Shown here in pieces: positions 35,301 to 38,034 of a stretch of DNA of 64,000 nt. The stretch spans positions 1,062,580-1,126,579 of the forward strand of contig CAJHNH020008455.1 of the NCBI GenBank assembly GCA_905116865.2, in the 5' to 3' direction. Each line of letters starts with the position of its first letter. Position 1 is the first letter of the stretch. Below the pieces are notes generated by a model. The model did not search any database, was not told the origin of the DNA, and saw only the letters and a program-made list of their open reading frames with translations. Source of the DNA: Candidula unifasciata (taxonomy: Eukaryota; Mollusca; Gastropoda; Stylommatophora; Geomitridae). Made by a program: the position numbers and the translations under genes.

Positions 35301-35322
35301 GCAGTACCAGCACCAACAATAA
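2337..35322 (+). CDS. ATXN2: Ataxin-2, 18 coding exons, 5' end outside the window
   Basis: RNA-binding regulator of mRNA translation and stability that acts in the cytoplasm and in stress granules and binds poly(A)-binding protein; this role is known from the family. Seen here in order: Lsm domain (exons 4252-6479), LsmAD domain (exons 8662-12301, with [19 protein letters not shown]), long Gln/Pro/His-rich region (12954-14818), a short [13 protein letters not shown] segment equivalent to the human segment before PAM2, the PAM2 motif [10 protein letters not shown] (19115-19154), then Gln/Pro/Met-rich exons ending QYQHQQ-stop. The exons sum to about 1,022 codons, against about 1,313 in human ataxin-2, with the N-terminus missing. 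Join: 2337-2388, 4252-4347, 4973-5044, 6344-6479, 8662-8789, 9855-9946, 12077-12301, 12954-13536, 14549-14818, 15653-15708, 17843-18045, 19115-19154, 20432-20588, 23205-23335, 24634-24757, 27064-27615, 30422-30550, 35300-35322. All intron phases match except for a one-base deficit near 13138-13142. Confidence 0.95.
2397..3160. repeat. 27-bp minisatellite
   Basis: About 16 near-identical 27-bp units (TATCATCACTTTCTGGAT plus ACACTAAAC) from 2397 to 2845, then a diverged continuation to about 3160 with TGTCATAACTTTCTGAATG units. It starts about nine bases after the splice donor of the 2337-2388 exon. Since 27 is a multiple of three and no frame hits a stop, it shows long open frames on both strands that are not genes. 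Confidence 0.95.
3237..3410 (+). mobile_element. GAA-tailed dispersed element, 5' and middle part
   Basis: Copy of the roughly 280-bp family that recurs about 22 times here. It starts GTGTGGGTTCTGGGG, carries a run of about 19 G (3277-3295) at the usual poly-G position, then ACCCACTACTCCC, GTAAGAGTCAACTAATTAGG and CTGAGGTGAGGAACCAGCAG. The tail third is missing. Confidence 0.75.
3420..4251. other. AT-rich ATXN2 intron
   Basis: No exon, repeat array or recognisable element seen. The right end carries the polypyrimidine tract TTATTTATTTTTTTCAG used by the exon at 4252. Confidence 0.6.
4252..4347 (+). CDS. ATXN2: ATXN2 exon, start of Lsm domain
   Basis: Exon of 96 bases, phase 0 at both ends. 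It reads a Pro/Ser/Gln linker, then [16 protein letters not shown]. The GIY-PR-MI-S-V pattern lines up with the start of the human Lsm domain (GIYANMRMVHILTSVV). The acceptor is TTTTTTTCAG and the donor is GTG/GTATGA. Confidence 0.88.
4530..4725 (-). mobile_element. GAA-tailed dispersed element
   Basis: Inverted copy recognised by CACCTGTAAACTCTTG, AAAGTTCTGGTTGTTCATCC, ATCTGACTTATTTGTATG and CTTTTGGTTCCTTGCCTCTC. The far 5' head is missing. Confidence 0.75.
4973..5044 (+). CDS. ATXN2: ATXN2 exon, Lsm core strands
   Basis: Exon of 72 bases, phase 0 at both ends, between TTTTTTTAG and AAG/GTAATG. It encodes 24 residues including [19 protein letters not shown], which aligns with human VQVKNGGIYEGVFKTYSPK. 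The NG-Y-G turn is the typical Lsm beta2-beta3 hairpin. Confidence 0.93.
5175..5330 (-). mobile_element. LINE C-terminal tail fragment
   Basis: Same family as the relic tail at 338-560: shared blocks GCAGAA-CTTGCTCTCATCACG, TTGCCTGAGAGAAACTC, GTCTCTCG, TCAAGGAGTCACTT-TATCCTG and CCCATCTT. Read on the minus strand it corresponds to the QDISDSLSVK / GELARDGVSF segment. Confidence 0.75.
5393..5700 (+). mobile_element. GAA-tailed dispersed element, near-complete copy
   Basis: One of the most complete copies: head GTGTGGGTTCTGGGG, ACCCATTTTGGGGAAAAC, GTCATAAGAGTCGACTAA, CTGAGAGGCAAGGAACCAAC, GATTTGTAAAACAGATG, AACCAGAACTTTCC, and a tail ending GAAGAAC. The middle has an open frame containing RGKEPTVC and NNQNFP that recurs in other copies. 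No similarity to a known protein recognised. Confidence 0.8.
5735..5845 (-). mobile_element. tRNA-derived SINE fragment
   Basis: The reverse complement gives CTTCATAATTCCGA, AGCCAGTTCAATTTCAGCTG and TTTGCATTGATTCTAACA, matching the middle of the SINE copy at 1350-1430 with a decayed B box. Confidence 0.55.
5944..6231 (-). pseudogene. LINE RNase H-type C-terminal fragment
   Basis: An open frame of 95 codons on the minus strand reads [18 protein letters not shown], then [15 protein letters not shown] and [10 protein letters not shown]. The ADRLA-SAP segment recurs in related fragments at 7790, 19590, 36130, 39710 and 55360, so this is a dispersed retrotransposon tail. The assignment to an RNase H-bearing LINE is inference from the ADRLA motif and context. 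It is not an ATXN2 exon. Confidence 0.7.
6344..6479 (+). CDS. ATXN2: ATXN2 exon, end of Lsm domain
   Basis: Exon of 136 bases entering in phase 0 and leaving in phase 1, between CTATTACAG and T/GTAAGT. It reads [14 protein letters not shown], then [19 protein letters not shown]. The DFVV block matches human FSDFVVVQFKDMD, the last Lsm strand. Confidence 0.93.
6480..8661. other. ATXN2 intron with LINE fragments
   Basis: Mostly unrecognised sequence. It holds a short minus-strand piece of the GAA-tailed element (7180-7262), a LINE tail (7790-7990) and, at 8450-8515, a piece related to the GAAGAAG-tailed element at 54575 (GGCAGAAAGGCACAGATATC). Nothing further recognised at 6500-7170 or 8045-8440. 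Confidence 0.6.
7790..7990 (+). mobile_element. LINE tail fragment (ADRLA family 3' end)
   Basis: Carries the blocks GAGGGACATACAACCAGATT, GGTACCATTAGTATTAGAAC, CTGAAGATGAGGGCGGAG and CCCGAGCGCTGTGATGA. The same order is found at 37131-37260, 40100-40200 and 62855-62910. The family translation is of the type TGTISI-TL--LL-M, a LINE C-terminus. Confidence 0.65.
8662..8789 (+). CDS. ATXN2: ATXN2 exon, acidic linker before LsmAD
   Basis: Exon of 128 bases, phase 1 in and phase 0 out. It reads [16 protein letters not shown], then [13 protein letters not shown]. This matches human FTDSAISAKVNGE and KDLEPWD. The acceptor is a tandem CAGCAG (8659-8664), so two start positions differing by one codon are possible. 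The donor is GAA/GTAATA. Confidence 0.92.
9010..9150 (+). mobile_element. tRNA-like SINE fragment
   Basis: Shows a tRNA-like left part (GTGCTTGCCTCTTGGCTC), a degenerate B box (GGGTTTCAATCC, 9075-9086) and then CACACCAGGGTGGATTT. A related layout is seen at 21400-21560 and 33815-33920. Confidence 0.5.
9855..9946 (+). CDS. ATXN2: ATXN2 exon, LsmAD first half
   Basis: Exon of 92 bases from TATCCCCAG to AC/GTAAGT, phase 0 in and phase 2 out. It reads [19 protein letters not shown], then [12 protein letters not shown]. Human equivalent: NGWDPNDMFRYNEENYGV and STYDSSLSSYT. The split Thr codon is completed by the first base of the next exon. Confidence 0.95.
10325..10485 (+). mobile_element. GAA-tailed dispersed element, internally deleted
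   Basis: GGGTTCTGGGGCCCCACTGC runs straight into AGTCTGTAAAATGTGCAGAC, so the central part is deleted. It then follows the family through AGGTTCTAGAACAAGACT and AACTTTCTGCCAGAGTTTGC. Confidence 0.75.
10640..11160 (-). pseudogene. LINE C-terminal relic with CCHC-like knuckle
   Basis: The minus strand reads [19 protein letters not shown], then [18 protein letters not shown]. The RLRTGH and CDCG...TPEHIL pattern is the conserved C-terminus found after the RNase H domain in Jockey/I-like LINEs. It is broken upstream. A second copy lies at 17490-17770 and a shorter one at 13960-14150. Confidence 0.8.
12077..12301 (+). CDS. ATXN2: ATXN2 exon, LsmAD core
   Basis: Exon of 225 bases between TTTTTGAACAG and AA/GTATGT; it completes a Thr codon and ends in phase 2. 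It reads [20 protein letters not shown], then [20 protein letters not shown] and a Ser/Gly/His tail to GSGKNK. The RANQLAEEIE-S-YKARVALE segment of human LsmAD is unmistakable. Confidence 0.97.
12302..12953. repeat. ATXN2 intron with CA/TA microsatellite
   Basis: From about 12640 to 12810 the intron is made of ACATAC/CATGCA/CACACA-type simple sequence. TGAATGAATGAATGAAACTT sits at 12465-12484. No exon seen. Confidence 0.75.
12954..13536 (+). CDS. ATXN2: ATXN2 exon, Gln/Pro/His-rich, with a one-base deficit
   Basis: Exon of 583 bases from CTTTTTAG to AAAG/GTAAGA. The first part, in the frame set by the previous exon, reads [20 protein letters not shown] and on to SSPPAGGP. From about 13143 the plausible reading continues in another frame: [19 protein letters not shown], then Pro/His/Gln-rich sequence to VPLPTNKG. 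The switch falls on the run of five G at 13138-13142. One added G would join both parts and also give the phase-1 end that the next exon requires. This could be a sequencing or assembly error or a real mutation. Confidence 0.9.
13960..14150 (-). pseudogene. LINE C-terminal fragment
   Basis: The minus strand reads [18 protein letters not shown], matching the TPEHILQ-CP-F segment of the relic at 10692. It ends against the 44-bp array that starts near 14150. Confidence 0.6.
14150..14548. repeat. 44-bp minisatellite ending at an ATXN2 3' splice site
   Basis: About nine units with a period near 44 bp. Each contains TTTCATTCATCTCTTG and most contain TGTATGTTTGCAGTACTATC. The last unit ends CTCTTGGTTTTGCCAG, which is the acceptor of the exon at 14549. 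Several upstream units thus carry acceptor-like TTTGCAG sites. Confidence 0.93.
14549..14818 (+). CDS. ATXN2: ATXN2 exon, Ser/Pro/Gln-rich
   Basis: Exon from TTTTGCCAG; it completes a split codon and reads [20 protein letters not shown], then a Ser-rich low-complexity stretch to [10 protein letters not shown]. The end at 14818 uses a GC donor (CCAG/GCATGT) that keeps phase 1, as the next exon needs. A GT donor at 14795 (GTAG/GTCGAG) also keeps phase but is a weak site and would remove eight codons. A donor at 14791 breaks the frame. Confidence 0.82.
14965..15155 (+). mobile_element. GAA-tailed dispersed element, 3' two thirds
   Basis: CTTCAAAGTCGGAGTCCTC, GACGAGGAACCAACAGTCTG, AGTTCTGGAACAAGGCTTAA, GTCAGAGTTTACAGCCGG and a tail AAGAAGAAGAAG. 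The head is missing. Confidence 0.75.
15653..15708 (+). CDS. ATXN2: ATXN2 exon, conserved segment upstream of PAM2
   Basis: Short exon of 56 bases from TTGTCTTGCAG to TTTTG/GTAAGT. It reads [19 protein letters not shown] and aligns with human EHRKQIDDLKKFKNDFRL. Phase 1 in, phase 0 out. Confidence 0.92.
16139..16163. repeat. Poly-C run of 25
   Basis: Uninterrupted C tract followed directly by AGGTATAG, so it also looks like a pyrimidine tract plus AG. Confidence 0.95.
16200..16360. mobile_element. Possible SINE fragment with TTACCTGGTACCTATTT box
   Basis: The segment CAGCATCGTGCCAGCTGCCT, CCAGGACATTACCTGGTACC and TATTTTATACTGGGTGGG resembles 45180-45250 and 63780-63860. The family is unnamed. 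Confidence 0.45.
16695..17030. repeat. 65-bp tandem repeat with donor-like motifs
   Basis: About five units. Each holds TTTCTGCCACATGGGA, TTTTAGGCAACAACCCACG and TTGTGCTAACATTG, and most carry CTGTAAGT (16764, 16829, 16894, and weaker at 16959 and 17024). The spacing of GTAAG is exactly 65. Confidence 0.95.
17490..17770 (-). pseudogene. LINE C-terminal relic, second copy
   Basis: The nucleotide blocks follow the copy at 10640-10900: AGCCATGCTAAACTTTCATC, TGTGTCTAAGGTCA, CTGCTGGGAAGAA, TTTCTGCTCCGCATTCACAG, GGCAGATTCTTTTATGTC and TGTCCGAAGCCTAAA. No intact frame. Confidence 0.7.
17843..18045 (+). CDS. ATXN2: ATXN2 exon upstream of PAM2
   Basis: Exon of 203 bases from CTCGTTCAG to CACA/GTAAGG. 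It reads [19 protein letters not shown], then a Thr/Ala/Pro-rich run and [15 protein letters not shown]. Phase 0 in, phase 2 out. Low complexity as in other ataxin-2 proteins; assignment rests on phase and position. Confidence 0.88.
18046..19114. other. ATXN2 intron
   Basis: No exon, array or familiar element recognised. A purine-rich run AAAAAAAAACCCCACCCC is near 18525. Confidence 0.55.
19115..19154 (+). CDS. ATXN2: ATXN2 exon encoding the PAM2 motif
   Basis: Exon of 40 bases from TTAATACAG to CCA/GTAAGT, phase 2 in and phase 0 out. It reads [14 protein letters not shown]. This is the PAM2 consensus that binds the MLLE domain of cytoplasmic poly(A)-binding protein; the human form is [12 protein letters not shown]. 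The whole motif sits in one mini-exon, so skipping it would remove PABP binding but shift the frame (40 is not a multiple of three). Confidence 0.97.
19215..19495 (-). mobile_element. GAA-tailed dispersed element
   Basis: Inverted copy: CGGCTATAAACTTCTGTGC, GAGTGTTGTACACACATCTC, CTGACTCTCAGGCAGATGCA, GTGGACTCTTATGACATACT and GGCCTGGAAACTCACAC. A run of C follows at 19510-19526. Confidence 0.78.
19590..19830. mobile_element. LINE tail fragment (ADRLA family)
   Basis: Carries GAGAAAGGTGGAGACAAGCA, GTGGCAAGCATCACTTCAGA, TAGTTAGCATCCTTTGGA and ATTTTCTCCAGATCATGC. The same run of blocks occurs at 36135-36235. Confidence 0.65.
20432..20588 (+). CDS. ATXN2: ATXN2 exon after PAM2
   Basis: Exon of 157 bases from TTTTATCAG to AGAG/GTGAGA. 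It reads [20 protein letters not shown], then [18 protein letters not shown]. The spacing and Pro/Tyr/Met-rich style match the region after PAM2 in ataxin-2. Phase 0 in, phase 1 out. Confidence 0.9.
20872..21028 (-). mobile_element. GAA-tailed dispersed element with long TTC/GAA tail
   Basis: Inverted 3' half. The tail is a 45-base CTTCTTCTTT-rich run (20872-20920), followed by CACCAGCTGTAAACTGTGG and GAACCTGAGTGTTGCGTGTG. It stops where a LINE tail begins. Confidence 0.8.
21030..21290 (+). pseudogene. LINE C-terminal tail
   Basis: The plus strand reads [16 protein letters not shown], then [17 protein letters not shown], the common LINE ending H-RRR-FFGH-MR---LE-L-TGK-EGKR. The same ending in another copy is at 61196-61390 (minus). 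Degenerate after 21190. Confidence 0.8.
21400..21560 (+). mobile_element. tRNA-like SINE fragment
   Basis: AACCGCAGTAGTGTAGACAC resembles a tRNA A-box region, GGTCTAGGGTTTGAATAATT a decayed B box, and GGTCCATCCAGCCTAAAATG the body. Related to 33815-33920. Confidence 0.5.
22403..22674. mobile_element. Possible MITE with imperfect terminal inverted repeats
   Basis: The left end TTAACCTTTTCGCCC and the complement of the right end (TCAACCCTTTCACTCCC) are imperfect inverted repeats around an AT-rich core. No clear target duplication. Low confidence. Confidence 0.35.
23205..23335 (+). CDS. ATXN2: ATXN2 exon, Met/Gln-rich
   Basis: Exon of 131 bases from TATATTTGCAG to CAG/GTCTGT. It reads [20 protein letters not shown], then [20 protein letters not shown]. 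Phase 1 in, phase 0 out. Confidence 0.9.
23336..24633. other. ATXN2 intron
   Basis: No feature recognised before 24228, where a GAA-tailed element begins. GCATGTTTATGAAGGCATGT near 23830 is a small local duplication. Confidence 0.55.
24228..24510 (-). mobile_element. GAA-tailed dispersed element, near full length
   Basis: Inverted copy from CTTCTTCTTTGCGTTCACCG through TCCAGAACCTGAGTGTGGC, CCTTTCAGGCAGATGTACTC and GGGGAGGAAGTGGGTC to GGCTTCGGAACCCACAC. Confidence 0.82.
24634..24757 (+). CDS. ATXN2: ATXN2 exon with conserved RMMAP block
   Basis: Exon of 124 bases from CTCCCGACAG to TTCA/GTAAGT. It reads [20 protein letters not shown], then [21 protein letters not shown]. The human equivalent has VYSPVIQGNARMMAP followed by a Gln/His-rich stretch. 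Phase 0 in, phase 1 out. Confidence 0.95.
24865..24955 (+). mobile_element. GAAGAAG-tailed short element (type B)
   Basis: CCGAAAGGTGCATGTGTTGC, CATGTTGTAAATGG and ATAAACGCAGAAGAAGAAG. Shares its ending with 25265-25350, 54575-54660 and 34135-34235. Confidence 0.55.
25105..25355. mobile_element. LINE tail piece followed by type B element
   Basis: 25120-25200 has the LINE-tail blocks GTTACTTATATCTTGTGCCC and CATCTTCCTGAAACCTGG, as at 440-500. 25265-25350 has GGCTGAAAGGCGTAAATATC and GAACGCAGAAGAAGAAT of the type B element. Confidence 0.55.
26248..26550 (-). mobile_element. GAA-tailed dispersed element, near full length
   Basis: TTCTTCTTCTTCTTCTTCG tail, then ACCAGCTGTAAACTCTGGCG, AACCTGAGTGTTGCGTGTGC, CTCTCCGGCAGATGCACTCC, TCGACTCTTACGACATGCTT and GCCACGGAACCCACACGGGG. 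It keeps the recurring open frame with RRGKEPTVC and [13 protein letters not shown]. Confidence 0.85.
26560..27063. other. End of ATXN2 intron
   Basis: AT-rich, no element recognised. It ends in TTATTTCTGTTACAG, the acceptor for the 552-base exon. Confidence 0.6.
27064..27615 (+). CDS. ATXN2: ATXN2 large Gln/Pro/His-rich exon
   Basis: Exon of 552 bases from TCTGTTACAG to CAAG/GTAGGT, phase 1 at both ends. It reads [20 protein letters not shown], then [20 protein letters not shown] and [22 protein letters not shown]-rich, unlike the AT-rich introns. This is the C-terminal prion-like Gln/Pro region of ataxin-2. A 130-base segment of it is duplicated in the next intron. Confidence 0.95.
27861..27898. 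repeat. C-rich tract
   Basis: Three blocks of C separated by single T or TCT interruptions, in the intron after the large exon. Confidence 0.9.
27930..28335. repeat. 44-bp minisatellite
   Basis: About nine units of GGTGTTAACATTTGTGGAGT plus CTCAGTATTTTGAGG-type sequence, spacing 44. Diverged single units reappear at 28620-28710, 29740-29970 and 30238-30260. Confidence 0.93.
28469..28598 (+). pseudogene. ATXN2: Partial duplicate of the large ATXN2 exon
   Basis: 130 bases matching 27404-27533 at 126 positions. The four changes are AGC to AAC, CAG to TAG, CAT to CAC and GGC to GAC in the exon frame. The second makes a stop codon, and neither end has a splice site, so the copy is not coding. 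It lies between two stretches of the 44-bp repeat. Confidence 0.95.
28920..29283. repeat. Compound tandem array GACGATACTAGCAG
   Basis: Units combine GACGATACTAGCAGAC, one or two copies, with GATATTAGCGACCGTTGACC and AATTTCGAGACATTACAGAC. About five large units lie inside the inverted-repeat element. Confidence 0.92.
29374..29495. repeat. Long inverted repeat (hairpin)
   Basis: The perfect arm TGGGACTCACGAGT (29395-29408) pairs with ACTCGTGAGTCCCA (29449-29462). Pairing resumes outward with GCCGAGCGTATC near 29374 and GATACGCTCGGC near 29484-29495; about 15 bases are unpaired in the right arm. Confidence 0.88.
29985..30235 (-). mobile_element. SINE-like element, type C
   Basis: The reverse complement has TCCATGGCGAAGTGTCAAGC, CATTTGCCTCGTGTTCTAAA, ACAGAGATCCCTGGGGATC and GATAAAACCTGGTGCAATGA. 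A plus-strand copy is at 41238-41484 and a tail piece at 37455-37545. Confidence 0.75.
30422..30550 (+). CDS. ATXN2: ATXN2 penultimate coding exon
   Basis: Exon of 129 bases from TGTTTTGTCAG to CAGG/GTAAGT, phase 1 at both ends. It reads [20 protein letters not shown], then [20 protein letters not shown]. The Pro/His/Met-rich pattern is like the C-terminus of other ataxin-2 proteins. Confidence 0.9.
30757..31035 (-). mobile_element. GAA-tailed dispersed element
   Basis: TTCTTCTCCTTCTTCTTTGT tail, then TCCTGCAGAAAGTTCTGG, TCTGTTTCACAGATCTGG, AACTTCTCCAACATGCC and GCCTCGGACCCACACTTGGG. A partial 3' copy of the tRNA SINE follows (31125-31225, AGTAAAGGTGGCCGGCATGA). Confidence 0.78.
31470..31626 (-). 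mobile_element. LINE tail fragment
   Basis: Nucleotide match in order to 50913-51050: GCCCTTGAGGTTC, TTGCAGATATCACCCGCC, GGCCTTCTCTTTCCA, ACACTAAGTGTTTGG and GACATTATCTCTCCATCAT. It runs directly into the minisatellite at 31627. Confidence 0.75.
31627..32560. repeat. 45-47-bp minisatellite
   Basis: About 20 units of GATTCATGATGGCTGG, TGTTTAGGAGGTCCTTGG and GAAGGAGAGGTTT. Variants GGACAGGTTT and GGATGTCC cluster in blocks, suggesting local unit spreading. Confidence 0.95.
32760..32990 (-). mobile_element. GAA-tailed dispersed element, decayed
   Basis: ATCTGGCAGAAAGTTTTGG, TTGTTCCAGAACTTGAG, TCTTGCCTGTTGGACAAATG and AACAGCTTGTTAGGGAAGCA. Confidence 0.65.
32995..33345. repeat. CA-rich then CT-rich simple sequence
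   Basis: ACACTCACATACGC and ACACACACAAACACACACG at 32997-33075; TCTCTCTTGCTCTCTCTC and CCCCCCCCCCTCTCTCTCTC at 33210-33330. No coding exon. Confidence 0.8.
33545..33740 (+). mobile_element. GAA-tailed dispersed element, 3' two thirds
   Basis: AAGTCGGAGTGCATCTGCCT, GAGAGGCGAAGAACACACAG, CAGACTTGTAAAACAGTTGT and AACTTTCCCCCGGAGTGTGC. A decayed tRNA-like SINE piece follows (33815-33920). Confidence 0.75.
34135..34240 (+). mobile_element. Type B short element
   Basis: GGGCTGAAAGACCCAAATAT, CGGCCTAGCGGTAAATCACA and AACACAGAAGAATG, parallel to 54575-54660. Confidence 0.55.
34740..35296. repeat. Degenerate tandem repeat leading into the last ATXN2 exon
   Basis: About seven diverged units of variable length (about 60-100 bp). 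Each holds AGTGCCATCTGGCAAG-like sequence, GTGCAACAAGAAATGA, and T-rich spacers with TTTATAGAAAG. It ends at the pyrimidine tract TCTTTTTTTCAG of the terminal exon. Confidence 0.75.
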
Positions 35323-35348
35323 TGTTAACTTGGCCTTAGTTATGCAAG
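35300..35348 (+). CDS. ATXN2: ATXN2 last coding exon (stop at 35320-35322)
   Basis: From TTTTTTTCAG (35290-35299). It completes a GTG codon and reads QYQHQQ, then TAA. Human ataxin-2 also ends in a His/Gln-rich tail (HHQQQL). A near-perfect donor CAAG/GTAAGT follows at 35349, 26 bases after the stop, so part of the 3' UTR may be spliced. The exon is tiny, so assignment rests on phase, splice sites and the Gln/His tail. Confidence 0.68.
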
Positions 35349-35675
35349 GTAAGTATCAGCACTGAGTGCACGATCAGCAAGTTTGCAATCTGCAGGTTTT
35401 TACTTTGTGCTGGTCAATTTTAAATTGGTGTCTTGTATTTGGTAGTATTTAAGGGTAATTAGACTTGGCCTCAACATTTTTTTAGACGTTATTAGGAGGA
35501 ATAAGACTCGGACTTAGTGACAACTGGCAAGATTGATGGAGAAAGAGCAAGATGGAGACAGAGCAAGGAGTCGGCAAATGGATAAAATGCCTTGATGGCC
35601 TGGCCACTAAGAGCTGTGACCTGATCTGTGATTCTGGTGATGACACCCATAGCAGCAGGACACAAGATGAGACAG

Positions 35676-35681
35676 AATAAA
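35676..35681 (+). terminator. Candidate ATXN2 poly(A) signal AATAAA
   Basis: AATAAA followed within 30 bases by a T/GT-rich stretch (TTTGTTTTTGGTTTTGTTT). It would end the transcript if the donor at 35349 is not used. Confidence 0.6.
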
Positions 35682-35849
35682 ACTTTGTTTTTGGTTTTGT
35701 TTACTGTTTAAATTTATTGTGTTTTTGAAAGAATCAGCAGACTAGTCAATTGGGTTGAAAGCTTTTTGTTTCCACATGAATGTTTGGAAGCCCGGGCCCA
35801 TTGATCATCAGATACCCTGTACACAACTGCTGGAAAATGGGGGTGGGGG

Positions 35850-36030
35850 GGCCACTTCTCTTCTTCCTTCGTATCGTAAACCCTGGCACAAAGCTTTTGA
35901 TGGTTCTCTTCTAGACCTTGCATGCACATCAGCTTTACAAAACTGGCTTATTTGTGTGCAGACTGTTGCTTCCTTGACTCTCAGGCAGACACCCCGACTG
36001 CAGAGAGCCTTTGTTGAATGGGACTAGGAC
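35850..36030 (-). mobile_element. GAA-tailed dispersed element, decayed
   Basis: CTTCTTCCTTCGTATCGTAA, AACTGGCTTATTTGTGTGCA, GACTGTTGCTTCCTTGACTC and CTCAGGCAGACACC. Confidence 0.65.
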
Positions 36031-36129
36031 ATATTCAGCCCAGCACATGGGCTGACTTCATCCTCTGTTTTCCTGGACCTTCTTCACTTTGAAGAGGTAT
36101 TTGCTGCAAGCTTTTGTAACTGACTCACA

Positions 36130-37265
36130 GAGGATGTTGAGAAAGGTGAAAGCAGGCATGCTTCATGCAACATGGCAAGCATCACTTCAGAGGTCCTGGG
36201 TAGTTAGCATCCTTTGGGTATTTTCTCCAGGTGATGCCTGTGTGTTGGGAAATTAGCAGGTAGATAGATTGGCTGGCTCTGCACCCCTTGGTGGTGTATT
36301 GATGTATGACAGGTTAGATATTGTGAGGGCCTTATAGGAGCGAGTAAACAGTGCGGAGGTGCAGATAGATCATTAAGGTCTAAGTAGAATGGCGCTGTGA
36401 GAAGTTAACAGGGGATCTGGCTGAATGGCGCTGTGAGAAGTTAACAGGGGATCTGGCTGAATGGCGCTGTGATAAGTTAACAGGGGATCTGGCTGAATGG
36501 CGCTGTGAGAAGTTAACAGGGGATGTGGCCGAATGGCGCTGTGTGAAGTTAACAGGGGATCTGGCTGAATGGCGCTGTGAGAAGTTAACAGGGGATCTGG
36601 CTGAATGGCGCTGTGAGAAGTTAACAGGGGATCTGGCTGAATGGCGCTGTGAGAAGTTAACAGGGGATCTGGCTGAATGGCGCTGTGAGAAGTTAACAGG
36701 GATTTGGCTGAATGGCGCTGTGAGAAGTTAACAGGAGATCTGGCTGAATGGCGCTGCGAGAAGTTAACAGGGGATCTGGCCGAATGGCGCTGTGAGAAGT
36801 TAACAGGGGATCTGGCTGAATGGCGCTGCGAGAAGTTAACAGGGGATCTGGCTGAATGGCGCTGTGAGAAGTTAACAGGGGATCTGGCTGAATGGCGCTG
36901 CGAGAAGTTAACAGGGGATCTGGCTGAATGGCGCTGTGAGAAGTTAACAGGGGATCTGGCTGAATGGCGCTGCGAGAAGTTAACAGGGGATCTGGCCGAA
37001 TGGCGCTGTGAGAAGTTAACAGGGGATCTGGCCGAATGGCGCTGTGTGAAGTTAACAGGGGATCTGGCCGAATGGCGCTGCGAGAAGTTAACAGGGGATC
37101 TGGCCGATGCTGAACACTCAGGAAAAGGATGAGACGGATATACAATAAGATGGTTACTGGAACTATCGGAATTGGAATTCTTCCCTGAAGATGGGGACTG
37201 AGCTCTTATGGGAGTGTCCCAAGTGCTGTGATGTTGATTCTTAATTCAGCATTCAGTTGCTGCAA
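36130..37265 (+). mobile_element. LINE tail (ADRLA family) expanded by an internal array
   Basis: The left part (36130-36378) has GGCAAGCATCACTTCAGAGG and TAGTTAGCATCCTTTGGG. The right part (37106-37265) has GGATGAGACGGATATACAAT, CCTGAAGATGGGGACTGAGC and CAAGTGCTGTGATGTTGATT. The unexpanded form of the same junction is at 40030-40110. The 36-bp array lies between the two halves. Confidence 0.75.
36379..37105. repeat. 36-bp minisatellite
   Basis: About 20 units of AATGGCGCTGTGAGAAGTTA plus ACAGGGGATCTGGCTG. One unit (36700) is two bases short, which shifts the frame. The 36-bp period gives long open frames on both strands (AEWRCEKLTGDL repeated on plus); these are not genes. Confidence 0.96.
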
Positions 37266-37454
37266 GCTTTTGGTTTGTGCTATGTAGATGCTGGCATTGG
37301 CGGTCCCAGATATTCCGTCTGTCTGTTGCTTGGATTGACGTCTAGCTCTGTTTCTGTTGGGTCTCAGTGACAGGGCTCTGATTTCTCTCTTTCTCTTAAA
37401 AAAATTTTGTTGTTTCAGCCAGCATGGGCTGGGTTGGAAAGGTTATAGCCACAT

Positions 37455-37545
37455 ATTTTTAGGTAAAGTTTAATTTGAGAGGATCGGCTTTATTACACCA
37501 GGTTTGATCCCATATGGCTCAGTCTCTCCATGTGAGATGCAGAAT
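37455..37545 (-). mobile_element. Type C SINE tail
   Basis: TTTGAGAGGATCGGCTTTAT, CACCAGGTTTGATCCCATAT and GGCTCAGTCTCTCC match 29990-30060. Confidence 0.6.
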
Positions 37546-37860
37546 TCCATAAAACATGTATTCGGCTTTCAGAGATATAAAGTGCTCTAGTGCATCTTAT
37601 ATTTCTGTGTATTAGATGCCCCCCATCCCATGTATAAGCTAATCACTATTTGTTGTAGCCTAAGATAAACTATTTTCATTAGGTTTCACATACATTACCA
37701 CTTGCAATCTTAAACTCAAGAAAATTTGGCGAAACATCTTCTCTTATACACTGAAAAATGTTGAACGTACAGGACCCCTCACTTGCCTTTGATTGATGCA
37801 TTGGTCACATAGTGCTTGACCTTTATTTATATTTTGGTAGACATGTTGGCACTCAAAAGT

Positions 37861-38034
37861 GGGGGGGGGGGGGGGGCTGCCCCCGTCTACACAGACATGA
37901 CCTAGTACCTATTATAGTCTAGGTCAGCCTGAGAACCAAATTCAGGGTTGAAACCAAATAATCTGCCTTGATGTGGATTTGAACCCTAGACCTTCTGGAC
38001 AGCAGGCATGCATGTAGTCACCGTACTATACAGT
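37861..38034. other. Poly-G run and possible SINE piece
   Basis: G16 at 37861-37876, then ATGACCTAGTACCTATTATA and a degenerate tRNA-like inverted B-box region (GTGGATTTGAACCCTAGACC, 37973-37992). Confidence 0.5.

Noticed and set aside
36525..37145. Open frames with AEWRCEKLTGDL repeats
   Set aside because: 36-bp minisatellite inside a LINE tail; open on both strands.
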